Assembly: GCA_024233875.1 (NCBI GenBank)
Contig: JACKPB010000002.1
Coordinates: 124,001-188,000 of the forward strand
Direction of reading: 5' to 3'
Origin: Leptospiraceae bacterium
GTDB taxonomy: Bacteria > Spirochaetota > Leptospiria > Leptospirales > Leptospiraceae
DNA: 64,000 bases
Under the pieces are notes generated by a model that saw only the letters and a program-made list of their open reading frames with translations, was not told where the DNA came from and ran no database searches. Both the position numbers and the translations under genes were made by a program. Positions 1-8,671 of the stretch are shown one piece after another. The number at the start of each line of letters is the position of its first letter. The first letter of the stretch is position 1.

Positions 1-1217
1 CCAATCAATTCTTCACTGCTATCCCTCTCAAGGTAGACTTTGAAGCCAATCTTGCTGTGCTGAGGATAGTTGAAGAGCAGGAATTTTTCCGGGATCTCAG
101 CCCTATAGATTTTCATATCAAACCGGAAATCAATGAATCGGTGTCCATAGTTCAAATGGATGGATTCGGAAATCTTCAGGACGGAAAGGGCAGGATAGTA
201 AATCTGGAAAATGAACCCTACCCCGCCGGTCATATAGAGATGCCCTACTACAACATCAATTCCAATGAAAAAATGATTGGGAATGGTGAATTATTGACTC
301 ATAAAAACAAGCCAGTGGGTTTACTTTATTCTTTTCAGTCTTCCTCCAATAATGGGAAAGCGGTTCCTGGATTCATCATCGATCAATTTTTGGAAAACAG
401 TGTCCGAAAGGGCTCGACCTTTCCCTACAAAGGATTCAAATTCAAATCGATTTTGGACACTGCAACCAGAGAGTACTACGGAATTCCAGAAAAGTACGAA
501 GGTGTGATTGTCTCCGGGATTTTGCCCCGAACAGGAGCCAGTAAGGTCTTAAAAGTCAACGACATAATAGTCGAATTCGGAAAGAAGAAGATAGACTCTC
601 AGGGATACTTTCAACACTCAGAGTACGGAAAGCAACCCATTACTTTTCTCGCTCACAGCGGAAAGGAATCCGGATTCACAAAAGGAATGAAGATTCCCGT
701 CAAAGTAATACGCAATAGAAAAGAAATGAATTTGGAACTCCCCCTCCATCCTTTCCCTTCGAAATCTATAAAAATTCCTCACAAGCACAACTTCAATCGA
801 TTCCCGAACTACACCATCCGCGCAGGATTTCTGTTTACCGAGTTTTCCGAATTTCTTTTGAGAGAATGGGGTTCTACCTGGAGATCGCGAGTGGACAAGA
901 AACTTCTCTATATGGTGGATTATAAGAAATTCCATAAGAAGGGCGAGAAAGGAAAGATTCTCATACTTGTTCAGGTGCTTCCGGATGAAGCCAATAATGG
1001 GTATCACAACCTGAGCATGGAATTAGTACGTCTGGTGAACAATGAGAATGTGACTTCGATAAAAGAACTCGAAAATAAAATCAACAATTCTTCGGAGGAG
1101 ATTGTGAGGATTGATTTAGAAAATGGGACAACCCTTGCGATAGACAAAGCCACTCTCAAAGAAACAGATGAAAGGATATCTAAAAAATTCAACATCCCCA
1201 AGCTCACTAAATATTGA
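1..1217 (+). CDS. DEG9-like trypsin-fold/PDZ protein, 5' end outside window, probable pseudoprotease
   Basis: The reading frame is open from the first codon of the window, so the start and the first part of the protease domain are missing. What remains is the end of a trypsin-like HtrA fold, a PDZ domain (about nt 480-740) and a second C-terminal PDZ-like domain (about nt 950-1210). The second domain has the shape of plant DEG9-type proteases and ends in KKFNIP. Where HtrA enzymes have the catalytic Asp (A-D-L-A-L) this protein has A-N-L-A-V-L. Where the GNSGG catalytic Ser is expected it has GNGELL. I infer a non-catalytic binding or scaffold protein. It probably acts in the envelope, but the signal peptide is not in view. 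Its stop overlaps the next start (TGATG), so the two genes are translationally coupled. Confidence 0.8.
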   Translation, partial: NQFFTAIPLKVDFEANLAVLRIVEEQEFFRDLSPIDFHIKPEINESVSIVQMDGFGNLQDGKGRIVNLENEPYPAGHIEMPYYNINSNEKMIGNGELLTHKNKPVGLLYSFQSSSNNGKAVPGFIIDQFLENSVRKGSTFPYKGFKFKSILDTATREYYGIPEKYEGVIVSGILPRTGASKVLKVNDIIVEFGKKKIDSQGYFQHSEYGKQPITFLAHSGKESGFTKGMKIPVKVIRNRKEMNLELPLHPFPSKSIKIPHKHNFNRFPNYTIRAGFLFTEFSEFLLREWGSTWRSRVDKKLLYMVDYKKFHKKGEKGKILILVQVLPDEANNGYHNLSMELVRLVNNENVTSIKELENKINNSSEEIVRIDLENGTTLAIDKATLKETDERISKKFNIPKLTKY

Positions 1218-2311
1218 TGAATCTAAAAGATAGGTTTTCTCCTTCAGATTGGGAAAACTGGAAATGGCAAATACAATCCCGTATTCGTAATGCAAAAGAA
1301 TTACAGGATTGTATTTCTCTGACTCCTTCAGAACTGGAGACCTTTCAGAATACGAATCGGTTCTTTGAATTCGGGACGACTCTTTACTATCTTTCCCTAA
1401 TCAACCCGGATGACCCCAACTGTCCCATTCGCAAACAAATCATCCCTTCTCCCGAAGAATTAGAAAAACGTCCTTATGAAACCATAGATCCTCTCGGAGA
1501 GGAAGCCCATATGCCTGTAAGAGGTGTGACGCATAGATATCCCGATCGTGCACTCTGGTATCTCTCCCATATGTGTGCTGTTTTTTGTCGATTCTGCACT
1601 CGGAAAAGGAAGGTAGGAAAGTCCGGATCAACTCCGGGCTCTGAGGATTGGGAAGAAGCGATTCATTACTTCCGAACACATCCTGAGATCAAAGAAGTCA
1701 TTCTCTCCGGTGGCGATCCACTGAGTCTTTCTGACGGAAAGATAGAATACTTACTCGGAGCTCTCAGATCCATAAGCTCAATCAATCACATCCGTATTCA
1801 CTCCAGATACCCTGTTACCCTTCCCTACCGTATTACAGAAGATCTTGGAGATGTGCTAGGGAAATTTTCACCGATCTACTTTGTCACACACTTCAATCAT
1901 CCCATGGAACTTACTCAAGTTGCCAAAGAGAGGTTGAACCTTCTGAGAGAACGGGGTAAGGTAATCCTCTTGAATCAATCCGTTCTCCTGAAGGGAATCA
2001 ATGACAGTCCCGAAGTTCTCTCAGAACTGAACTATGCACTCACTTCTTCAGGAGTCAAACCCTACTACCTCCACCAATGTGATGAGGTCTTCGGAAGTTC
2101 GGGCTTCCGTGTTCCGATTCAGAAAGGCATAGAAATCATGAAATCTCTGAGAGGATACATGAGCGGTATCACTGTTCCCTCTTATGTGATTGATTTGAAT
2201 GGAGGTGGAGGTAAGATTCCTCTGCCAACGGACTATTTAGAAAAAACAGATGCCGAACACTACTACTTTCAAAATTATCAGGGAAGATCCTTTTCGGTTC
2301 CGAAAGAGTAA
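1217..2311 (+). CDS. KamA-family radical SAM lysine 2,3-aminomutase (EpmB-like size)
   Basis: This is a radical SAM, PLP-dependent lysine 2,3-aminomutase-family enzyme of 364 residues. The [4Fe-4S] motif is C120xxxC124xxC127, and the PLP lysine is K333 in GGGGKIPL. D289 (in QCD) and D326 keep the spacing to each other and to K333 of the clostridial enzyme residues D293, D330 and K337, which hold the side-chain amine of free lysine. Family members make beta-lysine, either free or for elongation factor P. The length is close to EpmB (about 340) and shorter than clostridial KamA (about 416). I chose the ATG at 1217, which overlaps the upstream stop, over the in-frame TTG at 1214. EpmA is also in this window (18481-19422), so beta-lysine supply for EF-P modification is likely. 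Confidence 0.9.
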   Translation: MNLKDRFSPSDWENWKWQIQSRIRNAKELQDCISLTPSELETFQNTNRFFEFGTTLYYLSLINPDDPNCPIRKQIIPSPEELEKRPYETIDPLGEEAHMPVRGVTHRYPDRALWYLSHMCAVFCRFCTRKRKVGKSGSTPGSEDWEEAIHYFRTHPEIKEVILSGGDPLSLSDGKIEYLLGALRSISSINHIRIHSRYPVTLPYRITEDLGDVLGKFSPIYFVTHFNHPMELTQVAKERLNLLRERGKVILLNQSVLLKGINDSPEVLSELNYALTSSGVKPYYLHQCDEVFGSSGFRVPIQKGIEIMKSLRGYMSGITVPSYVIDLNGGGGKIPLPTDYLEKTDAEHYYFQNYQGRSFSVPKE

Positions 2312-2354
2312 TCGTTTTTTGTTTTTATTTTCGGTATCGATCTGCCTATTTTAG

Positions 2355-2846
2355 CTATTGTTGTATGATTTCCAGGTGAAACCCTTCCTCTTCAGTAGGA
2401 GGTTGGAAGAATTTTGTAATCCTATGGAACATCTCTTCATTATCAAATTTAGCCCGATCCGGTTCTTTGCTATTTCTGATTTGCAATCTCTCCAGGCAAA
2501 GCCTATCCTCCGCCTGAAGATAAATCAACTTATGAGGTAGGTTCTCATCCAGGAAAATTTTCTTAAACCAGAGTCTCTGCCGGATTGTATTTCCAGGGAA
2601 GTCCATGACAACTGATACTCCTGATTTCAATAGAGTTCTCACATGATCTTCCAGAATAGGTTTGAGTCTTGCTGAATAAAGGACATAGTCATCCAAAGAA
2701 TGGATTTCATCGGGATACAGATTCTTAAGCCAGGAGTCTTCTGAGATCAGTACTGTGTTGGGTGATGTTGCTATTTCTTTGGCCAGAGTCGACTTACCCG
2801 ATCCCATCTTTCCCGAGAAAAAGAACAAGGTACCATTAGTATTCAT
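2355..2846 (-). CDS. Small P-loop ATP-binding protein, kinase-like
   Basis: This is a 163-residue protein with a Walker A motif GKMGSGKST at residues 12-20, followed by a segment (VVMDFPGNT) like the second strand of small P-loop kinases. It resembles the COG0645/zeta-toxin/gluconate-kinase type of small ATP-dependent kinases, and the substrate cannot be read from the sequence. There is no partner gene resembling an antitoxin. It lies convergent to the lysine aminomutase gene. A strong hairpin (2865-2893) separates it from the sugar operon further upstream on the same strand, so it is probably transcribed alone. Confidence 0.75.
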   Translation of the reverse strand: MNTNGTLFFFSGKMGSGKSTLAKEIATSPNTVLISEDSWLKNLYPDEIHSLDDYVLYSARLKPILEDHVRTLLKSGVSVVMDFPGNTIRQRLWFKKIFLDENLPHKLIYLQAEDRLCLERLQIRNSKEPDRAKFDNEEMFHRITKFFQPPTEEEGFHLEIIQQ

Positions 2847-2864
2847 ACTTAGTTTTCTAAAATT

Positions 2865-2893
2865 TCGGGAGACCCCAATACTTGGTCTCCCGA
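2865..2893 (-). terminator. Terminator-like hairpin after the epimerase gene
   Basis: A perfect 10-bp inverted repeat (TCGGGAGACC and GGTCTCCCGA) encloses a 9-nt loop. It begins 10 bases past the stop of the leftward epimerase gene. The following T-run on the minus strand is weak (AATTTTAG), so rho-independent termination is likely but not certain. Confidence 0.65.
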
Positions 2894-2902
2894 CTGAAAA
2901 GC

Positions 2903-3934
2903 TTATTTTTTGATTTCAAAAACAGATTTGTTTTCTTCTACCCATTTGATCAATTTTTCAATCCCCTGCTTGGGTTTCACCTTGGGATCAAATCCAAATT
3001 TTCTGGCAGCTGAGATATCACAGATAAAGTATCTCATGTCTCCGGGACGATCTGCCTCAAAAATCACTTCGGGTTTTTTCCCGAGGATCTCACCGATCAT
3101 GTATATAGATTGAAGAAGTGAAATCTTGTGGTCTTTCCCTCCGCCTATGTTGTATGTGCCCGGTTGTGGATTTTGAAAGAATTTGAGGTAGGACTCAGCA
3201 CCATCCTGAGCGTAGAGAATATCTCTTGTCTGTTTTCCATTTCCGAAAATACGGATAGGGAGGCCGAATACGGATCGTATTGCAAAGTTTGCTACCCAAC
3301 CATGATCTTCTCCGCCGAACTGTCTTTCTCCGTAGATTCCTGTAAAGCGGAAACTGGCTCCTTTGACATCATACATATCTCGGTACGTCTGAACATAGTG
3401 CTCGGCACTCATTTTAGAAGCGTGGAGGGGGGAAATCTTCCCTACCATCACAGGTTGTGATTCGGAGATCTCGATAGGATTTCTTGTGTAGGATTGTTCT
3501 TCATCAATGAGAGTGTCGTTGATCGAATTCCCATAAACATGAATGGAAGAAGTATTGACCACAGGGATTTTTCTAAGTCTGGCGGCTTCCATAATATTGA
3601 ATGTACCCACAACATTAGTTGTAAAGTCATGTTCGGGATCTTCCCAGGAAACTGTCATAGCCGGTTGGGCAGCAGTATGAACGATGTAATCACAATCAGC
3701 AGTGCGATCGAGAAGATGTTCTTTGTTCCGAATGTCTCCCTTTACCATAGTGGCACCCTTAGCTTTCAGATAATCCCAATTGTAATTGCGTGTTGCATCG
3801 GTACCATATCCGGTTCGATTCAATTCGTACTTTGTCATATTGTCATAGCTGACAACATCCCAACCGTTGTTCAGGAAGAATTCACAAACATGGGAACCCA
3901 GAAAACCGCATCCGCCGGTTACTAATACTTTCAT
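2903..3934 (-). CDS. NAD-dependent epimerase/dehydratase (extended SDR) lacking the catalytic Tyr
   Basis: This is a 343-residue extended short-chain dehydrogenase of the NDP-sugar epimerase/dehydratase type. The Rossmann motif TGGCGFLG is at residues 6-13, followed by GDIR and HTAAQPAM segments and TSSIHVYG at 128-135. The usual YxxxK site reads LHASK (L170 to K174), so the catalytic Tyr is Leu while the Lys is kept. The ATG at 3934 has GGAGAG just upstream and was preferred to the TTG at 3946. It is the last gene of a leftward set with the nucleotidyltransferase-glycosyltransferase fusion, so a role in surface polysaccharide or lipopolysaccharide sugar synthesis is likely. The Tyr loss may mean altered chemistry or a non-enzymatic role. 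Confidence 0.88.
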   Translation of the reverse strand: MKVLVTGGCGFLGSHVCEFFLNNGWDVVSYDNMTKYELNRTGYGTDATRNYNWDYLKAKGATMVKGDIRNKEHLLDRTADCDYIVHTAAQPAMTVSWEDPEHDFTTNVVGTFNIMEAARLRKIPVVNTSSIHVYGNSINDTLIDEEQSYTRNPIEISESQPVMVGKISPLHASKMSAEHYVQTYRDMYDVKGASFRFTGIYGERQFGGEDHGWVANFAIRSVFGLPIRIFGNGKQTRDILYAQDGAESYLKFFQNPQPGTYNIGGGKDHKISLLQSIYMIGEILGKKPEVIFEADRPGDMRYFICDISAARKFGFDPKVKPKQGIEKLIKWVEENKSVFEIKK

Positions 3935-3992
3935 TTTACTCTCCAATACAAATAAGTTTATTGTTCTTTTGCTTTTTTGTCTTACACTTAAA

Positions 3993-5465
3993 TCAATTTT
4001 CTTTTTTGGGAAATAAATCCTCTTTCTTTTTTCTCAGGATAATCCCAATTACTTTTTTGGCATCTAAAATCGCATCCCTCAACCTGTACTCTTTGCTCTG
4101 AACGGGTTTGAAATATGAGATTGGAATCTCAATGCATCTCATATGGTGTCGAATGATTTCTATCATCATCTCAACAGAATAGAACCGATTTTTTACGATC
4201 AGAGAGGGGTTCACTTTCAAGAACGAATCTTTCCAGATGACCATGTATTTGCAGTCTACATCTGTAAATCTCGGTTCCTGAGACCACCAGAAAACCTCAA
4301 CCAATTTGCCGAGAAACAAATTGATAAATCTGGATAGAGGCTTGAGATTGGAGCCCTGCTCTATCATCTGTCTGGTTGTTCTGGTTCCGATGACCATATC
4401 ACAATCTTTTATGTATTCCATAAGTTTGGGAAGATCTTTGGATCGGAAGGATCCATCCGGAGAAACCACGATCAAAATGTCTCCGGTAGCATTTTCTAAA
4501 CCTTCACGGATCTGTCTTCCCAGATTGTCTACTTCTTCTTCCAGAGAGAAATTTACAACCCGGGCCTTAAAAGAATTTGCGATCTCAATTGTATTGTCCT
4601 TTGAGTCTGCATCTATGAGTAAAATCTCATGGACCTTATCTTTAAAATCGGTAAGGACATCGGAAATCGACCGGTCATTGTTTTTTGTGGGTACAATGAG
4701 AGAAGTTTTGTAAGATGGAAATTTATCATTCCGAATGTCATACACAGCCGCATGATAGTCCTGCATCGAATTGATATTGTAGTACTCACTTTTCAAATGA
4801 GTAGCGTATACTTTTCCTGTTGACTTTGCCATTTTATCAATGACGTCAGTAATTTCGATTACTCCTGACTTTGGAGATGCAGGAGTTTCTTTGAAGTATT
4901 TGAAATAGTCCGGTGTGAAAAGATAGGAACCCAAACCGAGAAGATTGTTCATAGGATTTTCAGGTTTCTCGACCAGGTTCTTGATTTGAAGTCCATCCAA
5001 TTCAACTGAATAGTTTTTCCGAATTCTGGATAGAATGGAAGTATTGACAATACCAATGGAAGCAACCAGGTCAGGAAATTTTTTGTAAGTCTCCAAAAAC
5101 ATCTCATGATCTGTTTTGTAATAAAACTCATCACCCAGAATCGTCAAAAAAGGTTCTGTAATACGGTTTTCCAGTGAGGCTACATCGCTTGCCAGGCCCT
5201 TCGTTGTCCATTCTGCGGCTTCGAGCTTAACCTGAAGTCCGGAAAACTTCAATCTATCAATTTCCTCGATCATCTGATTCTTCAGATGTCCTACCAGAAT
5301 GTAAATCTTCTGAACACCAAACTTTCTAACCATGAGATCAATATTGTGTGCCAGAATCGATTTGTTCTCTATTCTGAAAAGAGGCTTGGGTACAAAGGTA
5401 GTGAGGGGATAGGCTCTGGTTCCCTTCCCTGCCGCCGCAATCACACCTATATTGATTTTATTCAT
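3993..5465 (-). CDS. Fused NDP-sugar nucleotidyltransferase and family 2 glycosyltransferase
   Basis: This is a 490-residue two-domain protein. Residues about 5-245 form a RfbA/GlmU-type nucleotidyltransferase with the signature AAAGKGTRAYPLTTFVPKPL and a GDEF metal-site region. Residues about 252-470 form a GT-A glycosyltransferase of family 2 (dolichol-phosphate-mannose synthase-like), with TSLIVPTKNN at the nucleotide site and IDADSKDNT near the expected DxD. The usual DGD-type motif is SPDGSF. The fusion suggests one protein that both activates a sugar and transfers it, perhaps to a lipid carrier. Its start overlaps the stop of the upstream SRPBCC gene (ATGA), and the epimerase gene lies downstream, which fits a three-gene sugar operon. 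Confidence 0.88.
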   Translation of the reverse strand: MNKINIGVIAAAGKGTRAYPLTTFVPKPLFRIENKSILAHNIDLMVRKFGVQKIYILVGHLKNQMIEEIDRLKFSGLQVKLEAAEWTTKGLASDVASLENRITEPFLTILGDEFYYKTDHEMFLETYKKFPDLVASIGIVNTSILSRIRKNYSVELDGLQIKNLVEKPENPMNNLLGLGSYLFTPDYFKYFKETPASPKSGVIEITDVIDKMAKSTGKVYATHLKSEYYNINSMQDYHAAVYDIRNDKFPSYKTSLIVPTKNNDRSISDVLTDFKDKVHEILLIDADSKDNTIEIANSFKARVVNFSLEEEVDNLGRQIREGLENATGDILIVVSPDGSFRSKDLPKLMEYIKDCDMVIGTRTTRQMIEQGSNLKPLSRFINLFLGKLVEVFWWSQEPRFTDVDCKYMVIWKDSFLKVNPSLIVKNRFYSVEMMIEIIRHHMRCIEIPISYFKPVQSKEYRLRDAILDAKKVIGIILRKKKEDLFPKKEN

Positions 5466-5950
5466 GCAGGCTTAGAATCTAAAAATTTGAGAATGGAATT
5501 TTTATCTTTTTCCAGACTATGCTTGTGAATTTCAGCAATGGCGGCTTCAATTGCTCCGGAGACCAGGAAGACTTCAGATTTCACTTCCACATCGTAGACT
5601 CGCTCTGCTTTTTTATCACCCAGTGATTTGTAGACGCTCTTTCCCTTGATTCGAACTACTTTTTCATTATTGGGAGGAAAGAAGACAAACTCATGTGTGT
5701 TTGTATCTGTGTGAAAAACAGATTCTTCTATAAGGTTTGTATCTTTCATCACTGTTTGGAGAACAGCAGGAAGAGACTTCGCAAGGCTTACATTTCTACG
5801 TTGGTAGATTTTGGTTCCTTCGGTTCTTTCCTCTATGATAGAAACATTTTGTAGATCCGGAAATTTATCCAGATGTTTGTAGCGGTCTTCTCTTGCTGCA
5901 AGCAATTCAGCCAGAGAATAATTGAATTCGTGTTTGATCGTATATTTCAT
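5462..5950 (-). CDS. DUF2505-like SRPBCC-fold protein
   Basis: This 162-residue protein has no signal peptide or membrane segment. The start MKYTIKHEFNYSLAELLAAR, the alternating strand pattern and the final long helix match DUF2505/SRPBCC proteins, which bind hydrophobic ligands in a deep pocket. It is the first gene of the leftward sugar operon, coupled by a 4-bp ATGA overlap to the nucleotidyltransferase-glycosyltransferase gene. A lipid-linked substrate would fit that context, but this is inference. Confidence 0.65.
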   Translation of the reverse strand: MKYTIKHEFNYSLAELLAAREDRYKHLDKFPDLQNVSIIEERTEGTKIYQRRNVSLAKSLPAVLQTVMKDTNLIEESVFHTDTNTHEFVFFPPNNEKVVRIKGKSVYKSLGDKKAERVYDVEVKSEVFLVSGAIEAAIAEIHKHSLEKDKNSILKFLDSKPA

Positions 5951-6347
5951 TAATTCAAAAAATCTTAATTACTGATGATTGCAAGAGAAATTATCTACTA
6001 ACGATCAAAAATGGTTCCGGTTGCATGAAATAACTTTTCATGAGAGCCAATCCCTCATCCTCACAGCTCTTTCGATGGAATCCCAATTTCCGGAAATCCA
6101 CTCCGAATCCGAGAATCCGGGGCAATCTCTAACATTCCCAATTTTCTGAGTAAAACTACCAGCAGAAAATAATTTTCAAAAGAAGCTCAATCGCACTCTC
6201 AAATTTTTGGGAGTTTTATTCTTTTTTGAGGTGATTTCTCTTGGGAAATCTCTCAAAATCAGTTTTTTTTGAAAATTCTTTGCTATCCGGTTGTTCAATA
6301 AAACTCTGGAAATGGGAAGTTAGAATTCTCGTTGGAGTACTGATTTC
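5951..6347. other. Divergent intergenic region upstream of alr, with a hairpin
   Basis: This 397-bp gap between divergent genes shows no ORF with a credible ribosome site. At 6195-6214 an imperfect 9-bp stem (ACTCTCAAA and TTTGGGAGT, one G-T pair) is followed by TTTATTCTTTTTT to 6227. It looks like a terminator or leader attenuator reading towards alr. No clear -35/-10 pair could be fixed for either gene. Confidence 0.4.
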
Positions 6348-7499
6348 ATGAAAACCTCAAACACTCAGGATAGTAAGGGAAATTGGATAGAAATTTCCAG
6401 ATCAGCCCTTCAGGCAAACATCACTCAATTTAGAAATCTCCTCAATCCATCGACAAAATTTGCCGCGATTATAAAATCCAATGCTTACGGACATGGGATT
6501 CTGGAAATTGCGAAGCTCTCCTTAGAAAGCGGAGTGGATGTCCTGGGAGTGAATAGTCTGGAAGAAGTGAAAATTCTCAGAGATCATTTCCCTAAGACTG
6601 AAATCCTTCTGATGGGTGAAACCAGTTCTCCTGAAACTTTCGAACGTCTCTTTTCGGATCCTTTTCTCTGGGTGGTGACTTCCCATCCTTCCAGGGTGAA
6701 ATTTTACTCATCACTAAACCCCAGACCCAAAATTCACCTAAAGACAGACACCGGGATGGGAAGACTGGGAAATTCCGGAGAAATGTTGGAATCCATCCTT
6801 ACAGGTTTGAAAGAAGAAAACTTACCTCTCGATGGATTGATGACACATTTTGCAAGTACGGAAGACTTCACAGAGCATTCCTATACCCTCTCACAATTGA
6901 ATAGATTTCACAGGATATTGACCAGAGCACGGGAACTTGGATATGAAAACCTGATCCGACACTCCGCATCTTCCGCGTCCACACTTCTTTTCGAAGAAGC
7001 TCACTTAGATATGGTTCGAATCGGGATTTCACTCTACGGTCTCTGGCCCAGTCTCCAGACCAGACTCTCCCTCTCTTTGATGGGAAGGGATATCTCCCTC
7101 CACCCTGTTCTTGCATGGAAGTCCAGGATAGTCCACATTCAGGATCTTCCCACAGGATCGATGGTTGGATATGGATCTACTTTCAAGACCAATTATCCTA
7201 CCCGAATGGGAGTCATCCCTGTGGGGTACTACGAAGGCTTGGATAGAAGACTTTCCAACCAGGGGTATGTCTTGATTTCCGGGGAACGTGCACCGATCAT
7301 CGGAAGAATCTGTATGAATATGGCAATGTTGGACATCACACATATCGAGGGAGTGGACGTCGGTACAGAAGTAACTATTCTGGGTCGATCGGGGAAGGAA
7401 GAAATCTCAGCAGACCTTCATGCATCTCTGACGGGGACAATCAATTATGACATCACCACCCGACTGCAAAAAGACATACCCAGGATAGTAGTGGACTAG
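6348..7499 (+). CDS. alr: Alanine racemase
   Basis: This PLP-dependent enzyme interconverts L- and D-alanine for peptidoglycan in the cytoplasm. At 383 residues it has the normal family length. The PLP lysine is K43 in IIKSNAYGHG. The second catalytic base lies in VGYGSTF, near residue 270. The GRICMNMAMLDIT motif and the C-terminal TRLQKDIPRIVVD match the family. The ATG at 6348 is the only reasonable start. The gene stands alone on its strand. Its stop shares the palindromic CTAG with the stop of the convergent membrane-protein gene. Confidence 0.97.
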   Translation: MKTSNTQDSKGNWIEISRSALQANITQFRNLLNPSTKFAAIIKSNAYGHGILEIAKLSLESGVDVLGVNSLEEVKILRDHFPKTEILLMGETSSPETFERLFSDPFLWVVTSHPSRVKFYSSLNPRPKIHLKTDTGMGRLGNSGEMLESILTGLKEENLPLDGLMTHFASTEDFTEHSYTLSQLNRFHRILTRARELGYENLIRHSASSASTLLFEEAHLDMVRIGISLYGLWPSLQTRLSLSLMGRDISLHPVLAWKSRIVHIQDLPTGSMVGYGSTFKTNYPTRMGVIPVGYYEGLDRRLSNQGYVLISGERAPIIGRICMNMAMLDITHIEGVDVGTEVTILGRSGKEEISADLHASLTGTINYDITTRLQKDIPRIVVD

Positions 7500-8656
7500 A
7501 ATCGATTTGAGCCGGATCCGGAGAGTTCTCTATCTATGAGCTTTTCAATTTTGAAAAGGTCGACAATGGAATAGCCCGGAAATTCGAGGTTCATGATCTG
7601 CATTTTCAATTTAAAAAGTTCACCTAGTGAGGCAAAGATTTGAGAGGGATCTAAGTCCGCGTGAAGCAGACTTTGAATTTTTTGATTTTCCTCTTCTCTG
7701 ACTACCCAGATCTCACGATTCGGATCAGTGAATTTGTTTCTATCTATATTGACCTGAGTTCCGAAGAATTCAGCGAGGGGAACTGTTTTTACTTTTTTCG
7801 GCCCGGTACGGGTTTGATAGAAGTATTCTATTGAAGATCCATTGAGCTGAAGAAGGTAGCCTTTGATAGCAATTGCCTTGAAGAGATAATAGAGAGTGAT
7901 ACCTACAAAGAAACTAATAAATACTAAAAATATGGAAATCATGATCATACCCGGATCGGCGAGAAACACTCCTGAAGTAAAGGTTGTCAAAAACGAGATC
8001 ACACTTCCATATCCAATTATGTTTTCAAACTTTCCGATTTTCGATTTCCATTGCATTACAAACTTTCCATCGTCGATTTTTTCAAATCGAATGCCTTCGG
8101 GAATATCCAATTCTTCATCTTCTTCAGGATTCAATCCCTCTGTGATTTTGACCTTCTGATTCAATTCATCCAAAAGAAGATTTCCATGTCCTTTGTCATT
8201 AAACCAATTTAAAGCAATCATGGAACCATCTTTTTTGTGAAGAAAGACTACATAATAAAAATTCGTATTTCGTCCTGAGGAAGAAGAGCTTCCGGAAGAT
8301 TCAATTTTTAATGAGAACTTTTGAACTTCCCGGAAAGAGATTTCTGCGATTCTGCCTGTATTTTCCAGGACCTGAAAGCATTCTTTTTCGAAATTGACTA
8401 TGATTTCCTTGACGGAAACTCCTTTTTTCAGCTGATTTCCTATAAGAAGGCAGAAAAAGAATGCTGTGATACTAATGCTGAGCATAAGGAAGTACTTAGG
8501 TTCAAATTGTCCAAATAAGAGAGGAGATAGGGAAACGAGGAAGAGAACTATACCGATAATCGAAAAAATTAATATAAAAAAGCCTAATATTGCTTTGGTT
8601 ACAAAGTTTCCAAATCCCTTTGATTCAAAATTAAAAATTAAATTATCCTGTCCCAT
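7496..8656 (-). CDS. Membrane protein of unknown function
   Basis: I do not recognise a family. The 386-residue protein has two membrane helices near residues 18-45 and 55-75. A soluble middle part contains a serine run (SSGSSSSSG), and a second hydrophobic pair lies near 215-265, followed by a soluble tail. This pattern of two helix pairs with soluble parts resembles bacterial PH-like membrane proteins, but I see no diagnostic motif. It lies 15 bp after the hybrid kinase gene on the same strand and is probably co-transcribed with it. Confidence 0.75.
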   Translation of the reverse strand: MGQDNLIFNFESKGFGNFVTKAILGFFILIFSIIGIVLFLVSLSPLLFGQFEPKYFLMLSISITAFFFCLLIGNQLKKGVSVKEIIVNFEKECFQVLENTGRIAEISFREVQKFSLKIESSGSSSSSGRNTNFYYVVFLHKKDGSMIALNWFNDKGHGNLLLDELNQKVKITEGLNPEEDEELDIPEGIRFEKIDDGKFVMQWKSKIGKFENIIGYGSVISFLTTFTSGVFLADPGMIMISIFLVFISFFVGITLYYLFKAIAIKGYLLQLNGSSIEYFYQTRTGPKKVKTVPLAEFFGTQVNIDRNKFTDPNREIWVVREEENQKIQSLLHADLDPSQIFASLGELFKLKMQIMNLEFPGYSIVDLFKIEKLIDRELSGSGSNRF

Positions 8657-8671
8657 TTTTCTTCCTTTAGT

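Noticed and set aside
618..1007. Antisense ORF of 129 codons
   Set aside because: It lies entirely inside the DEG9-like gene on the other strand, whose protein pattern is clear.
2355..2846. Zeta-type toxin of a toxin-antitoxin pair
   Set aside because: A P-loop kinase fold is seen but no antitoxin-like gene lies next to it.
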